The translations under genes were made by a program, and so were the position numbers. From Bacteroidetes bacterium 37-13 (GTDB lineage: Bacteria > Bacteroidota > Bacteroidia > Chitinophagales > LD1), in assembly GCA_001897535.1 (NCBI GenBank), contig MKTC01000043.1:1-33662 (forward strand): 33,662 bases of DNA. The letters are read 5' to 3'. Below the pieces are notes generated by a model. The model was not told the origin of the DNA. It did no database searches and saw nothing but the letters and a program-made list of their open reading frames with translations. This document shows positions 17,455 to 25,738 of the stretch, piece by piece. Numbering within the stretch: position 1 is the first letter of the stretch; each line of letters opens with the position of its first letter.

Positions 17455-18666
17455 ATGAATTTACACGAGTATCAAGCAAAAGAATTGCTTAAAAAGAACG
17501 GAGCTTCAATTCAAGAGGGTATTGTGGCAGAAACAGTAGAACAAGCCGTAGAAGCAGCAAAGAAATTAGATGAACTTTACAATAGCAAATGGGTGGTGGT
17601 GAAAAGCCAAATTCATGCAGGCGGAAGAGGTAAAGGGAAAATTCGCGGCACAGAACAAAATGGTGTAGCACTGGCTAAAAGTTTAGATAAAGTAAAAGAA
17701 ATTGCAAGTAATATTTTAGGTGGTGTTTTGGTAACCAAACAAACCGGAGCAGCCGGAAAAACAGTTCACAAAATATTGGTGGCACAAGATGTTTATTACC
17801 CGGGCGAAAGCGAACCGAAAGAATTTTACATCTCTGTTTTAATGGATCGCGGCACAGGCAAAAATGTGTTTATCTATTCTACCGAAGGTGGTATGGATAT
17901 TGAAGAAGTGGCAGAAAAAACACCGGAATTAGTTCATAAAGAATGGATTGATCCTTCGCAAGGCTTACAAGAATTTCAATGCCGCAGAATTGCATTTAAT
18001 CTCGGCTTAAGCGGCAACGCTTTTAAAGAAATGACCAAGTTTGTAAAAGCACTTTACAAAACCTACATCACCAGCGATGCTGCAATGGTGGAAATAAATC
18101 CGTGCTTAAAAACTTCTGACAATAAAATTATTGCAGTGGACGGAAAAATTTCGTTAGACGATAACGCGCTTTACCGCCATCCTGATTTAGAAGCGTTGCG
18201 CGACATTAGCGAAGAAGACCCAACAGAAGTGGAAGCAACCAATGCCGATTTAAACTATGTGCAGTTAGATGGAAACGTTGGCTGTATGGTAAACGGAGCC
18301 GGATTGGCAATGGCAACAATGGATATGATAAAACTAAACGGAGGCGAGCCTGCAAACTTTCTTGATGTAGGCGGAACTGCCAATGCGGAGCGTGTAGAAA
18401 AAGCTTTCAGAATAATTTTGAAAGACCCAAATGTAAAAGCCATTTTGGTAAATATTTTTGGCGGAATTGTACGCTGCGACCGCGTAGCACAAGGTGTAGT
18501 AGATGCCTATAATTCAATCGGAAATATTCCTGTGCCGATAATTGTACGCTTGCAAGGAACCAATGCCGTTGAAGCTAAAAAGCTGATTGATGAAAGTGGA
18601 CTAAAAGTTCGCCCGGCAATTTTGCTTAAAGAAGCTGCCGAAGAAGTGCGAAAAGCTTTAGCATAG
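17455..18666 (+). CDS. sucC: Succinyl-CoA synthetase (ADP-forming) beta subunit
   Basis: The beta subunit, 403 residues, slightly longer than E. coli SucC (388). With SucD it interconverts succinyl-CoA and succinate with ATP formation in the TCA cycle. The N-terminal ATP-grasp part starts with MNLHEYQAKELLKKNGA and includes VVVKSQIHAGGRGKGK (nucleotide-binding loop) and MVEINPCLKT (Mg-binding region). The C-terminal CoA-ligase domain has NGAGLAMATMDMIKLNGGEPANFLDVGG and ILVNIFGGIVRCDRVAQGV, matching the family. sucD is not adjacent, as often in Bacteroidota. The histidine kinase gene follows 66 bp downstream. Confidence 0.97.
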   Translation: MNLHEYQAKELLKKNGASIQEGIVAETVEQAVEAAKKLDELYNSKWVVVKSQIHAGGRGKGKIRGTEQNGVALAKSLDKVKEIASNILGGVLVTKQTGAAGKTVHKILVAQDVYYPGESEPKEFYISVLMDRGTGKNVFIYSTEGGMDIEEVAEKTPELVHKEWIDPSQGLQEFQCRRIAFNLGLSGNAFKEMTKFVKALYKTYITSDAAMVEINPCLKTSDNKIIAVDGKISLDDNALYRHPDLEALRDISEEDPTEVEATNADLNYVQLDGNVGCMVNGAGLAMATMDMIKLNGGEPANFLDVGGTANAERVEKAFRIILKDPNVKAILVNIFGGIVRCDRVAQGVVDAYNSIGNIPVPIIVRLQGTNAVEAKKLIDESGLKVRPAILLKEAAEEVRKALA

Positions 18667-18732
18667 CAGTTTTTATAGTAAACTAAAATATTTCCCCCAA
18701 TACAATTTTGTGTTTATAGATATTTTTAAATA

Positions 18733-20043
18733 ATGACCTCCCAAAACGCACAAAACGAAACCGCAAATTCAAGTAATTGGCATAAGGAAATTATGCAAAA
18801 TTTGACTTTACTTCCACAGAGTTTACTTGAAAGTAAAGAGCTAAAGCAATTTCTATCGCAACTTGATAAGAAGTTACGCAACACTGAAAGCGATAAAGAT
18901 CTTGCGGAACATTCGCTGCGAATTGTAGAGATTGAAAAAAGAGAATTAGAAAGAAAAATAGCTGCAACCAATGAGAAATTCGATTTGGCATCGCAAGCAT
19001 CGCAAGCCGGAATTTGGGAATGGATGGGAACCACAGGTCAAATTTCGTGGGACGACCAAATGTTTAGAATTTACGGCATTGAAAACAAAGATTTATACTC
19101 CGATTTAAGTAAATCATTTTTCGACTTTGTGATACCGGAAGATAAAGCAAATCTGCGCAATAGCTTTTCTTCAATTAGCATAGTTTCTAATATTTTTAAT
19201 ACAGAATTTAGAATTTGCCGCGAAAGTGATCAAGCAATACGAAATCTTGAACTTACTGCTTTAATAAGGTTTGATTTGCGCTCAACACCCGTGAGAATGG
19301 TTGGTGTTTGTGTTGATGTTACAGAGAAAAAAATTACAGAAGCCGAGCGTTTGCAGTTCGTAAACAATTTGATAAACTACAACAAGGATTTGGAAGATTT
19401 TGCTTTTGTGGTTTCGCATCGCTTGCGCTCACATACTTCAAAATTTCAAACTGCTATTTCGGTGCTTACCAATGTGGCTTCTATCGAAAAATTGCGTGAT
19501 ATAATTATTGAGGAAGTAAACAAAGAAGCTAAAATGATGGACGAAACTTTGCGCGATTTAGCAAAGGTATTAAGTCTAAGAAGTGAGAACCATATTTTTG
19601 AAAGCATTCCGCTGAAGAGCTTTGTAAAAACAGTAGTAGATTCTTTTACCAGCACAGATTGCGAATTTCTATTGAAGATAAACAAAGACCTGAATATTTT
19701 AGGCATTTGCAATTACCTTTCCAGTATTTTTAATGAACTAATTCAAAATGCTATAAAGTTTCAACGAGAAAGTGAGAAGTTGATTATTTCTATTATCGCG
19801 AAAGAAAATGCAAACGAGATAGAAATAATTTTTAGCGACAATGGAATTGGAATAGATATGGAGAAAAATGAAGCAAAGCTGTTTGGACTATATCGAAAAT
19901 TCAATTTGAATATTGAAGGAAAAGGAATAGGTTTACACATCGTGAAGAAACAAATGGATATTATGAACGGAAAAGTGCGCATTCAAAGCGAACCCCAAGT
20001 TGGCACCACAATTAGTCTATTATTCCCAAAGTATAAAACATAA
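18733..20043 (+). CDS. PAS-domain sensor histidine kinase, cytoplasmic
   Basis: A 436-residue kinase with no membrane segment. Residues 35-85 are coiled coil; about 86-200 a PAS domain (AGIWEWMGTTGQISWDDQMFRIYGI), closing with VGVCVDVTEKK. About 208-275 is a Bacteroidota-style dimerisation domain with the H-box FAFVVSHRLRSHTSKF, predicted phospho-accepting His229. About 320-434 is the ATPase domain with N-box FNELIQNAIKF, G1 FSDNGIGID, F-box LYRKFN and G2 GKGIGLHIVKKQMDIM. It would autophosphorylate on a signal sensed by PAS, possibly a small ligand or redox state. A single-domain response regulator starts 5 bp downstream, so the two form a pair. Confidence 0.92.
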   Translation: MTSQNAQNETANSSNWHKEIMQNLTLLPQSLLESKELKQFLSQLDKKLRNTESDKDLAEHSLRIVEIEKRELERKIAATNEKFDLASQASQAGIWEWMGTTGQISWDDQMFRIYGIENKDLYSDLSKSFFDFVIPEDKANLRNSFSSISIVSNIFNTEFRICRESDQAIRNLELTALIRFDLRSTPVRMVGVCVDVTEKKITEAERLQFVNNLINYNKDLEDFAFVVSHRLRSHTSKFQTAISVLTNVASIEKLRDIIIEEVNKEAKMMDETLRDLAKVLSLRSENHIFESIPLKSFVKTVVDSFTSTDCEFLLKINKDLNILGICNYLSSIFNELIQNAIKFQRESEKLIISIIAKENANEIEIIFSDNGIGIDMEKNEAKLFGLYRKFNLNIEGKGIGLHIVKKQMDIMNGKVRIQSEPQVGTTISLLFPKYKT

Positions 20044-20048
20044 ACAAA

Positions 20049-20486
20049 ATGGAAAACAACACCCAAAAAGATTACCACATTCTTCTAGTTGATGACGACC
20101 GCGCATTCAATTTTCTAAACGAAAAAATTATTGAGTTTGAAAAATTTGCATCTAAAATTTCAAGCCAAGTAAGCCCTGTTGAAGCATTGGATTTTCTAAA
20201 ATCAACGATTGATACAGAACCAGAAACTTTCCCCGATTTTATTTTTTTAGACATCAATATGCCGGAAATGGACGGCTGGGAGTTTTTAGATGAATTCTGC
20301 AATTTGCCACACGGCTATATTTCTAAAACGCGAATTTTTATTCTCACGTCTTCGCTTAATCCATTGGATATTGAAAAAAGTAAAACCTATAACAATGTAA
20401 AAGGCTTTGCTTCTAAACCGCTTACTACAGAAGTTTTAAACTTTATCCGCAGCGAAAAAACAAATCAATTTATTGTGCTTACTTAA
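20049..20486 (+). CDS. Single-domain response regulator (receiver only)
   Basis: A 145-residue receiver domain with no output domain. The acidic pocket is in LLVDDDRAF (Asp15-17), the phospho-acceptor is Asp68 in FIFLDINMPEMDGWEF, the Thr/Ser switch is in FILTSS (about 97-102) and the conserved Lys is Lys123 in FASKPLT. Located 5 bp after the histidine kinase gene, it is that kinase's probable partner. CheY-like receivers without output act by protein contact or in a phosphorelay; this subgroup is common in Bacteroidota and targets are usually unknown. Its stop is 2 bp from the convergent epimerase gene. Confidence 0.92.
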   Translation: MENNTQKDYHILLVDDDRAFNFLNEKIIEFEKFASKISSQVSPVEALDFLKSTIDTEPETFPDFIFLDINMPEMDGWEFLDEFCNLPHGYISKTRIFILTSSLNPLDIEKSKTYNNVKGFASKPLTTEVLNFIRSEKTNQFIVLT

Positions 20487-20488
20487 AC

Positions 20489-21361
20489 TTAAGCAGCCGA
20501 AATTTCAACAAACATTGCAGCCGAAAAACTACGGTTAGCAGCCAAACTCAAAACACCTTCTTTCTTGGTGAAATCAGTTGGTTTCCCTGCCGTGTCGGCA
20601 CAACCGAGCCAAGGCTCAATACACACGTAAGGCGCACCTTCTTTTGTCCAAATTCCAAGATAAGGAAAGTCGCTAAAACTCACTTTTAGCTGCTGTGTGT
20701 TTTTCTTGCTTTTTATAGTTATGCTGCGCGAAGAAATATCTTTAAAAATGAGCGCATCATCATTAAACAATTCAGGAGTTAAATCTATTTTGCCATCAGC
20801 AGAAACCAAATCTTTTCTGCCATCAAAAAATCCTTCATTGTTGATGCGGTGTCGCGTTAAATTTTCACTCTTTTCAAACTCAATAAAGTAATCGTTGAAA
20901 CTTTCATTTGTATTAAACGGAACATTAAAAGCAGGATGTGCGCCAAGCGAAAAACAAAGCGTTTCGTTGCTATTATTTATCACTTCAAAACGTTGTTGTA
21001 GCTTGTTTTTACTTAATGAATATTCAATTCTAAATTCAAATTTAAAAGGAAAATTTTTTTCTGTTGCTTCGCTACTTTTTAAACTAAAAGTTAGCGAAAT
21101 TGGAGTTTGAGCAACTAACTCAAAATCACTTTTTCGGGCAAAGCCGTGTTTCTCTAAAGGGTATGTTTTTTCACCGAAATTTATTTGGTCATTTAAGCAT
21201 CTGCCAACAATTGGAAACAAAACCGGAGCGTGCCAGCCCCACCATTTTTTATCCGCTTGCCACAAATGCTCAACACCGTTTTTTTTGTTTAAAACAGAAG
21301 TGAGTTCTGCACCAAAATTGCGAACACTCACTTTCAAAAATTCATTTTCAATATTGTGCAT
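20489..21361 (-). CDS. Aldose 1-epimerase (galactose mutarotase-like, LacX/YeaD type)
   Basis: A 290-residue cytoplasmic sugar epimerase of the galactose mutarotase fold. Family landmarks: RNFGAELTSVLNKKNGVEHLW near the start, the substrate-binding His in PLEKHGFARKSDF, the second His in SLGAHPAFNVPF, and a probable catalytic Glu in CIEPWLGCADTAGK. Members interconvert the alpha and beta anomers of hexoses or hexose-6-phosphates; the exact sugar cannot be told. No sugar operon surrounds it. It is transcribed alone on the minus strand, convergent with the response regulator and divergent from the SPOR-like gene. Confidence 0.9.
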   Translation of the reverse strand: MHNIENEFLKVSVRNFGAELTSVLNKKNGVEHLWQADKKWWGWHAPVLFPIVGRCLNDQINFGEKTYPLEKHGFARKSDFELVAQTPISLTFSLKSSEATEKNFPFKFEFRIEYSLSKNKLQQRFEVINNSNETLCFSLGAHPAFNVPFNTNESFNDYFIEFEKSENLTRHRINNEGFFDGRKDLVSADGKIDLTPELFNDDALIFKDISSRSITIKSKKNTQQLKVSFSDFPYLGIWTKEGAPYVCIEPWLGCADTAGKPTDFTKKEGVLSLAANRSFSAAMFVEISAA

Positions 21362-21421
21362 AAATTATTGCGTTGTTAAATGCGGTAAATTTCTAAATTC
21401 GTTACTTTCAAAAACAAAAAT

Positions 21422-22051
21422 ATGACAAGATTTTTTCTATTCCTTTTTCTCTTTGCCATAGGTTTTTCAACCCAAGCCGATAAGCTTACAAAGGCACAAA
21501 AGAAGCAACTAAAAAACGAATTAAAAGCTTACAAAAAAAACCTTGAAGGTTACTACCAGCAAAAAGAAACAACCCAAAAAGAGAGTGAAGAAACGGCTAC
21601 TCAAATGCAAAAATTAAAAGATGATTTAGCTGTTGCAGAAGGCGAAAAAACTGAATTAACCAAGCGTTTAGATGCTGCCAACCGTTTGTTGGGAGAGTGC
21701 GAAACACAAGCAAAAGCCGTTGCCGAAACCGACCCTTCAGATATTCCAATGGGAACGGTTTACAAAGTACAAATCGGGTTTTACAAAAAGTACGACATCA
21801 CTGCCAACTTTGAAAAACCAAAGTTTATCGGCTACGAAGATGTTGAAGGTTTCAAACGTTATATCATCAGTTCTTTTGACACTGAAGAAGCAGCTGAAAA
21901 ATTAAAAACTGATTTGCGTGGCTTAGGAATTAAAGATGCTTTTGTTGCAAAATATGTGGATAAGCAACGCGTATTTGAATGGGAGAAAAACCCAAAATAC
22001 AAAGGAAAAAAAGCACCGGAGTCTTGGAAAGACGTGGTGAAAGAAAAGTAA
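21422..22051 (+). CDS. Exported coiled-coil protein with SPOR-like C-terminal domain
   Basis: A 209-residue protein with a signal peptide (MTRFFLFLFLFAIGFSTQA), a charged coiled coil at about 22-95 (KKQLKNELKAYKKNLEGYYQ through EGEKTELTKRLDAANRLL), then a compact domain at about 110-185 (YKVQIGFYKKYD ... RYIISSFDTEEAAEKLKTDL ... DAFVAKYVDKQRV). That pattern of strand, helix, strand, ending in a residue-rich AFV segment, looks like a SPOR fold, which binds denuded peptidoglycan at division sites. The SPOR call rests on pattern only. It is 61 bp upstream of the 3HCDH-like gene on the same strand. Confidence 0.7.
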   Translation: MTRFFLFLFLFAIGFSTQADKLTKAQKKQLKNELKAYKKNLEGYYQQKETTQKESEETATQMQKLKDDLAVAEGEKTELTKRLDAANRLLGECETQAKAVAETDPSDIPMGTVYKVQIGFYKKYDITANFEKPKFIGYEDVEGFKRYIISSFDTEEAAEKLKTDLRGLGIKDAFVAKYVDKQRVFEWEKNPKYKGKKAPESWKDVVKEK

Positions 22052-22112
22052 GCCAATATACTTTCCCGAGTCTAATTTTGTTACAGGTTTTAATAAAAGC
22101 CAAAGAAAAATC

Positions 22113-22805
22113 ATGCGTATTTTAGTTGTTGGAGAAGAAGAAAGAAGAAATACCTTACGTGAAAAATTCGCGAAGCAATGCCCACAAATAGAAGTAGAAA
22201 TAAGCGATGGCGATGCCGAAGAAGATTTTGATGAATACGATGCCATTTTCGATTTGAATTTTGATGACGATAGCGAAAATTTTCAGCAGTATGCAGCACT
22301 TCGCGAGAAACCAATTTTTGTAAGCGCTTTAAAACAACAGTTGGCAGAAGCCGTTTATTTAGGTGATGTAAAAATCCGCTGCCGCTTGTTTGGCATCAAT
22401 GCGTTACCCGTTTTTTTAGAAAATGATATTTGGGAAATCAGCACTTTTAGAAAATTTGAAACGCCAGAATTAGAAAAGCTCATGCAACTGTTTAACCAAA
22501 AATGGTTGCCGGTAGAAGACCGCGTTGGCTTAGTAAAAGCACGTGTAATTTTTATGATTATCAACGAAGCGTGCTACACTTTGCAAGAAGGCACAGCGAG
22601 TATCGAAGATATTGATTTAGCGATGAAACAAGGAACAGGCTATCCTTTCGGGCCATTTGAATGGTGCGATAAAATCGGCATCACCAATGTGTTTGAAACT
22701 TTAGCGGCTTTGTATGATGACACTAAAGACGAGCGCTACAAAATTTGCCCGCTGTTGAAGACTAAATATCTGCGCAACGAAACTTTTTACCGCGCAGCAA
22801 AATAA
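22113..22805 (+). CDS. 3-hydroxyacyl-CoA dehydrogenase-like protein, probably catalytically inactive
   Basis: A 230-residue protein. Residues 140-230 clearly match the C-terminal 3HCDH domain (IDLAMKQGTGYPFGPFEWCDKIG). The N-terminal half resembles a Rossmann fold but lacks GxGxxG (it reads VVGEEERRN) and carries a strongly acidic stretch at about 30-56. By hand alignment to human HAD, the catalytic His (in HFFNPVP) corresponds to Phe here (FGINALP), the Asn in PGFIVNRLL to Ala, while the Glu partner (WEIST) remains. So NAD binding and catalysis look lost. Only 12 bp separate it from nnr, suggesting one transcript. It may be a regulatory or structural paralogue. Confidence 0.75.
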   Translation: MRILVVGEEERRNTLREKFAKQCPQIEVEISDGDAEEDFDEYDAIFDLNFDDDSENFQQYAALREKPIFVSALKQQLAEAVYLGDVKIRCRLFGINALPVFLENDIWEISTFRKFETPELEKLMQLFNQKWLPVEDRVGLVKARVIFMIINEACYTLQEGTASIEDIDLAMKQGTGYPFGPFEWCDKIGITNVFETLAALYDDTKDERYKICPLLKTKYLRNETFYRAAK

Positions 22806-22817
22806 ATTTTACAGACA

Positions 22818-24320
22818 ATGAAAATATTGTCGGCAACACAAATAAAAGAAGCAGATGCGTTTACGATTGCAAACGAACCAATCGCTTCCATTGATTTAAT
22901 GGAGCGCGCAGCTTCAGCTTTCACCGATAAATTTTTAGAACTGTTTGATGTTTACGATAAACCAATCACTATAATTTGTGGTATAGGAAACAACGGTGGC
23001 GATGGCTTGGCAATAGCGCGATTACTGCATTTTTTACGTGCAAAACCTTCGGTGTTTATTATTGGCGATAAACTAAAAGCAACAGAAGATTTCAATAAAA
23101 ATTACGAGCGACTGGAGGCAACTCAAGTTCCTATGTTTTTGGGAAATGAAAAACTGCAACTTGACATAAACAAAAGTGAAATTGTAATTGATGCGCTTTT
23201 CGGAATAGGGCTTTCGCGCAAGCTTGAAAATGTTTACAAAGAAGTGGTTGAATGTATCAATCAATCCGGCAAAACGGTTGTGAGTGTTGATATGCCATCG
23301 GGATTATTTTGCGATGTTTTAAACAAAGAAAACGATACTTTAATTTGTGCTGCACACACTATTACTTTTCAGCAACCTAAGTTGAGTTTTTTATTTCCCG
23401 AAAACGAAATGTTTTGTGGCAATGTTCACACTGTAAATATTGGGTTGAACAAGCGATTTTATAGTGAAACAAACAGCGATTATTTTATTTCTGAGAAAGC
23501 AGAATTTTTAAGTGCAAAAGTGTTTCACCGCAACCGGTTTTCGCACAAAGGAACTTTTGGGCATTTGCTTTTAGTGGCAGGCAGCAAAGGCAAAGCAGGA
23601 GCTGCTGTTTTGAGCGCAAAATCTGCATTGCGCAGTGGTGTTGGTTTACTCTCAATACTTTCTGCTGCGGCAAATATTCCGGTGTTGCAAACTGTTGTAA
23701 ACGAAGCGATGTGTTTGGAAGATGAAGCGCAAAATTTCATTACAAAAATAGAAGCAGAATTTCCCGATGCCTTTGCGATTGGACCCGGAATTGACACAAA
23801 TGAAAATACAGCAGATGCGCTTTTACTTTTTCTAAAACAAAACGAAAAACCATTAGTGTTAGATGCAGATGCGCTAAACATTTTAGCGCAGCAAAAGGAG
23901 TTTAAAAATTTGTTTCCAAAAGAATGTGTAATTACTCCGCACCCAAAAGAATTTGATAGACTTACAGGAAAGAGCAATAACAGTTTTGAGCGCCTGCAAA
24001 AAGCGCGAGCTTTTTCAAAAGAACATAAAGTTGTGGTGGTGCTGAAAGGCGCACACACTGCGGTGGTTGAGCCAAGCGGAAATGTTTATTTCAACTCTAC
24101 CGGAAATGCAGGAATGGCAACTGCCGGAAGCGGTGATGTGCTAACCGGAATAGTTGGTAGCTTTTTAGCACAAGGTTTATCTGCTTTAGAAGCTGCGCGT
24201 TTAGCAGTTTTTTTACATGGCTTAGCCGGTGATTTTGCAGCTAAGGAAAAAACAGAAATGGCTTTAATAGCAGGCGATATTATTGAATTTCTGCCGCAGG
24301 CAATAAAAGAAATGTCCTAA
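22818..24320 (+). CDS. nnr: Bifunctional NAD(P)H-hydrate epimerase / ADP-dependent dehydratase
   Basis: A 500-residue two-domain metabolite-repair enzyme. Residues 1-215 are the YjeF_N epimerase (MKILSATQIKEADAFTIANEP, CGIGNNGGDGLAIARLL, VIDALFGIGLSR, VSVDMPSGLFCD), which interconverts the R and S forms of hydrated NAD(P)H. Residues 225-500 are the ribokinase-like dehydratase (HKGTFGHLLLVAGSKGKAGA, AIGPGID, VITPHPKEFDRLTG, and the catalytic GMATAGSGDVLTGIVGSFLAQG), which restores NAD(P)H using ADP. Both halves look intact. It is 12 bp downstream of the degenerate dehydrogenase-like gene. MITE copy A lies about 100 bp after its stop. Confidence 0.95.
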   Translation: MKILSATQIKEADAFTIANEPIASIDLMERAASAFTDKFLELFDVYDKPITIICGIGNNGGDGLAIARLLHFLRAKPSVFIIGDKLKATEDFNKNYERLEATQVPMFLGNEKLQLDINKSEIVIDALFGIGLSRKLENVYKEVVECINQSGKTVVSVDMPSGLFCDVLNKENDTLICAAHTITFQQPKLSFLFPENEMFCGNVHTVNIGLNKRFYSETNSDYFISEKAEFLSAKVFHRNRFSHKGTFGHLLLVAGSKGKAGAAVLSAKSALRSGVGLLSILSAAANIPVLQTVVNEAMCLEDEAQNFITKIEAEFPDAFAIGPGIDTNENTADALLLFLKQNEKPLVLDADALNILAQQKEFKNLFPKECVITPHPKEFDRLTGKSNNSFERLQKARAFSKEHKVVVVLKGAHTAVVEPSGNVYFNSTGNAGMATAGSGDVLTGIVGSFLAQGLSALEAARLAVFLHGLAGDFAAKEKTEMALIAGDIIEFLPQAIKEMS

Positions 24321-24423
24321 CTTTTTAGTTTGCACACATGCTGTTCGATATGTTATTTTGGGCAAATACCGATACTGCACTTTACACAGGTTGCTTAGAA
24401 TAACAACTTTTTCATTTCTTCAA

Positions 24424-24576
24424 CCCAAATTTTGCAGTAGAAATTTAAGCGAGATGAAATAATACAAAATAGCCGCAAAACTGTGATAAAAGCATAATGA
24501 ATTATGTTTTTTGAACAGTTGAAGCAGATATAAAGTAGTATTTTATCGTAGCAAAGAATCTACTGCAAAATCTGGG
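24424..24576 (+). mobile_element. MITE copy A, 153 bp, target duplication TTCAA
   Basis: A 153-bp non-coding element with terminal inverted repeats: left CCCAAATTTTGCAGTAGA, right end the reverse complement of CCCAGATTTTGCAGTAGA (17 of 18 match). It is flanked by the 5-bp direct duplication TTCAA at 24419-24423 and 24577-24581. Copy B (32148-32300) is the same length in opposite orientation with about 16 differences by hand alignment (about 90% identity). It sits in the convergent gap between nnr and the DUF5777 gene; the right duplication overlaps that gene's stop codon. The CCC start and 5-bp TTYAA target recall IS1380/piggyBac-type ends, but the parent transposon is not in this window. Confidence 0.9.
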
Positions 24577-24577
24577 T

Positions 24578-25612
24578 TCAATTTGCTTTTTCTGCTCGTG
24601 CTTTCATATCTTGCAGCAGTTTCTTTTTGGTGTATCTTCCTGTCCAAGGGTTTATATCTTTCCCAAATTGAAAAGCCCGAGTAATGGTAAACCCTAATCT
24701 AAATTGCCCTTGTGCCCAATTGTTGGCGTTGTAAACCAGATAGTCATTTTCTAATAACCCTCCGGTATTGGTTAGGTTAATTTGAAAAACGTGTCCTCCG
24801 GTTTCAATTTCATAACCAAGGTGAATTCCGGGATAGTATCCTGCGTTTTTAATACCGCGCACCATTGGAAAATACTCTCTGAATGTGGCTCCATTTTTAG
24901 TAATTGGCAAAAAATATTCAAAAACAATGGCAGAGCGTTTGCTCACTTTTGCTCGTGCTAAAAACCCCATCACAAACAAACCGTTTTTATCGTTTGGCAA
25001 CACTAAATTTCGCCAAATAAAAGTAGGCGAAAGCTGCAAACTAAGCCAGCTTGTAGCTTTTATGGCTATCTGCGACTGCAATACATAGCTGAAACGGTGA
25101 TACCATTTGGGGAAGCTCTGCAACAATTCCGGTGCATTTTTTTGTTGCCGCTGTGCGCTCACTGCCGCTTGTGCTAAAAACGAAATGCTCATTGGATATT
25201 TAAAGTCAGTAGTTTGCCGCAGTGCGCGATACTTTACATTCGCAAACCACAGCTCGTTGAGTGCACCATTACCTTTGGCACGCCCCCAGCCTGCACTCAA
25301 ATTTTCCAATATTCCGTAATCTAACGAAAAAAGAATATCAGCAGCCTGATCGAAACCAAACATATTATGTATGTGGTCGTTTGGCGCAGATGCTATATTG
25401 CCAAAGCGGTGCGAAATGCGGAAGTCTAAAGCATTCTTCTTGGTCATTTCTACTGTTTGCACATTTATGAGCCGCGTAGATTTAAATGTGGCAAACACAT
25501 ATTCTTTGGTCTTCTTTTTTTGATCCTTGGTTAATTCATCCATTAAATCTTGCCCCTTGGTGCTTGTAACAACAAAAGCAAATACAGATAATAGAAGTAA
25601 ATATTTTTGCAT
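24578..25612 (-). CDS. DUF5777-type predicted outer-membrane beta-barrel protein
   Basis: A 344-residue exported protein from the ATG at 25612, which begins the signal peptide MQKYLLLLSVFAFVVTSTKG. The frame extends upstream to 25678 but that would add a second hydrophobic run. The mature protein is a series of short amphipathic strands with the conserved-looking RISHRFGNI, FGFDQAADILFSLDYGI and TWRNL-like segments of the DUF5777 family of Bacteroidota, predicted barrels of unknown function sometimes found near YceI or thioredoxin genes; neither is here. The stop codon overlaps the target duplication of MITE copy A, so the extreme C-terminus may have been set by that insertion. Confidence 0.8.
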   Translation of the reverse strand: MQKYLLLLSVFAFVVTSTKGQDLMDELTKDQKKKTKEYVFATFKSTRLINVQTVEMTKKNALDFRISHRFGNIASAPNDHIHNMFGFDQAADILFSLDYGILENLSAGWGRAKGNGALNELWFANVKYRALRQTTDFKYPMSISFLAQAAVSAQRQQKNAPELLQSFPKWYHRFSYVLQSQIAIKATSWLSLQLSPTFIWRNLVLPNDKNGLFVMGFLARAKVSKRSAIVFEYFLPITKNGATFREYFPMVRGIKNAGYYPGIHLGYEIETGGHVFQINLTNTGGLLENDYLVYNANNWAQGQFRLGFTITRAFQFGKDINPWTGRYTKKKLLQDMKARAEKAN

Positions 25613-25738
25613 CAGTACAGTATTTTGATTAAGAAAAAGGAGTGTACAATATATTATTGTTCCGAAAAAAACAAGCAAGCCTATAATTTTATCAAAAAAT
25701 AATATTTATCTTTCCTTTGATGTTAAAAACAATTCTTT

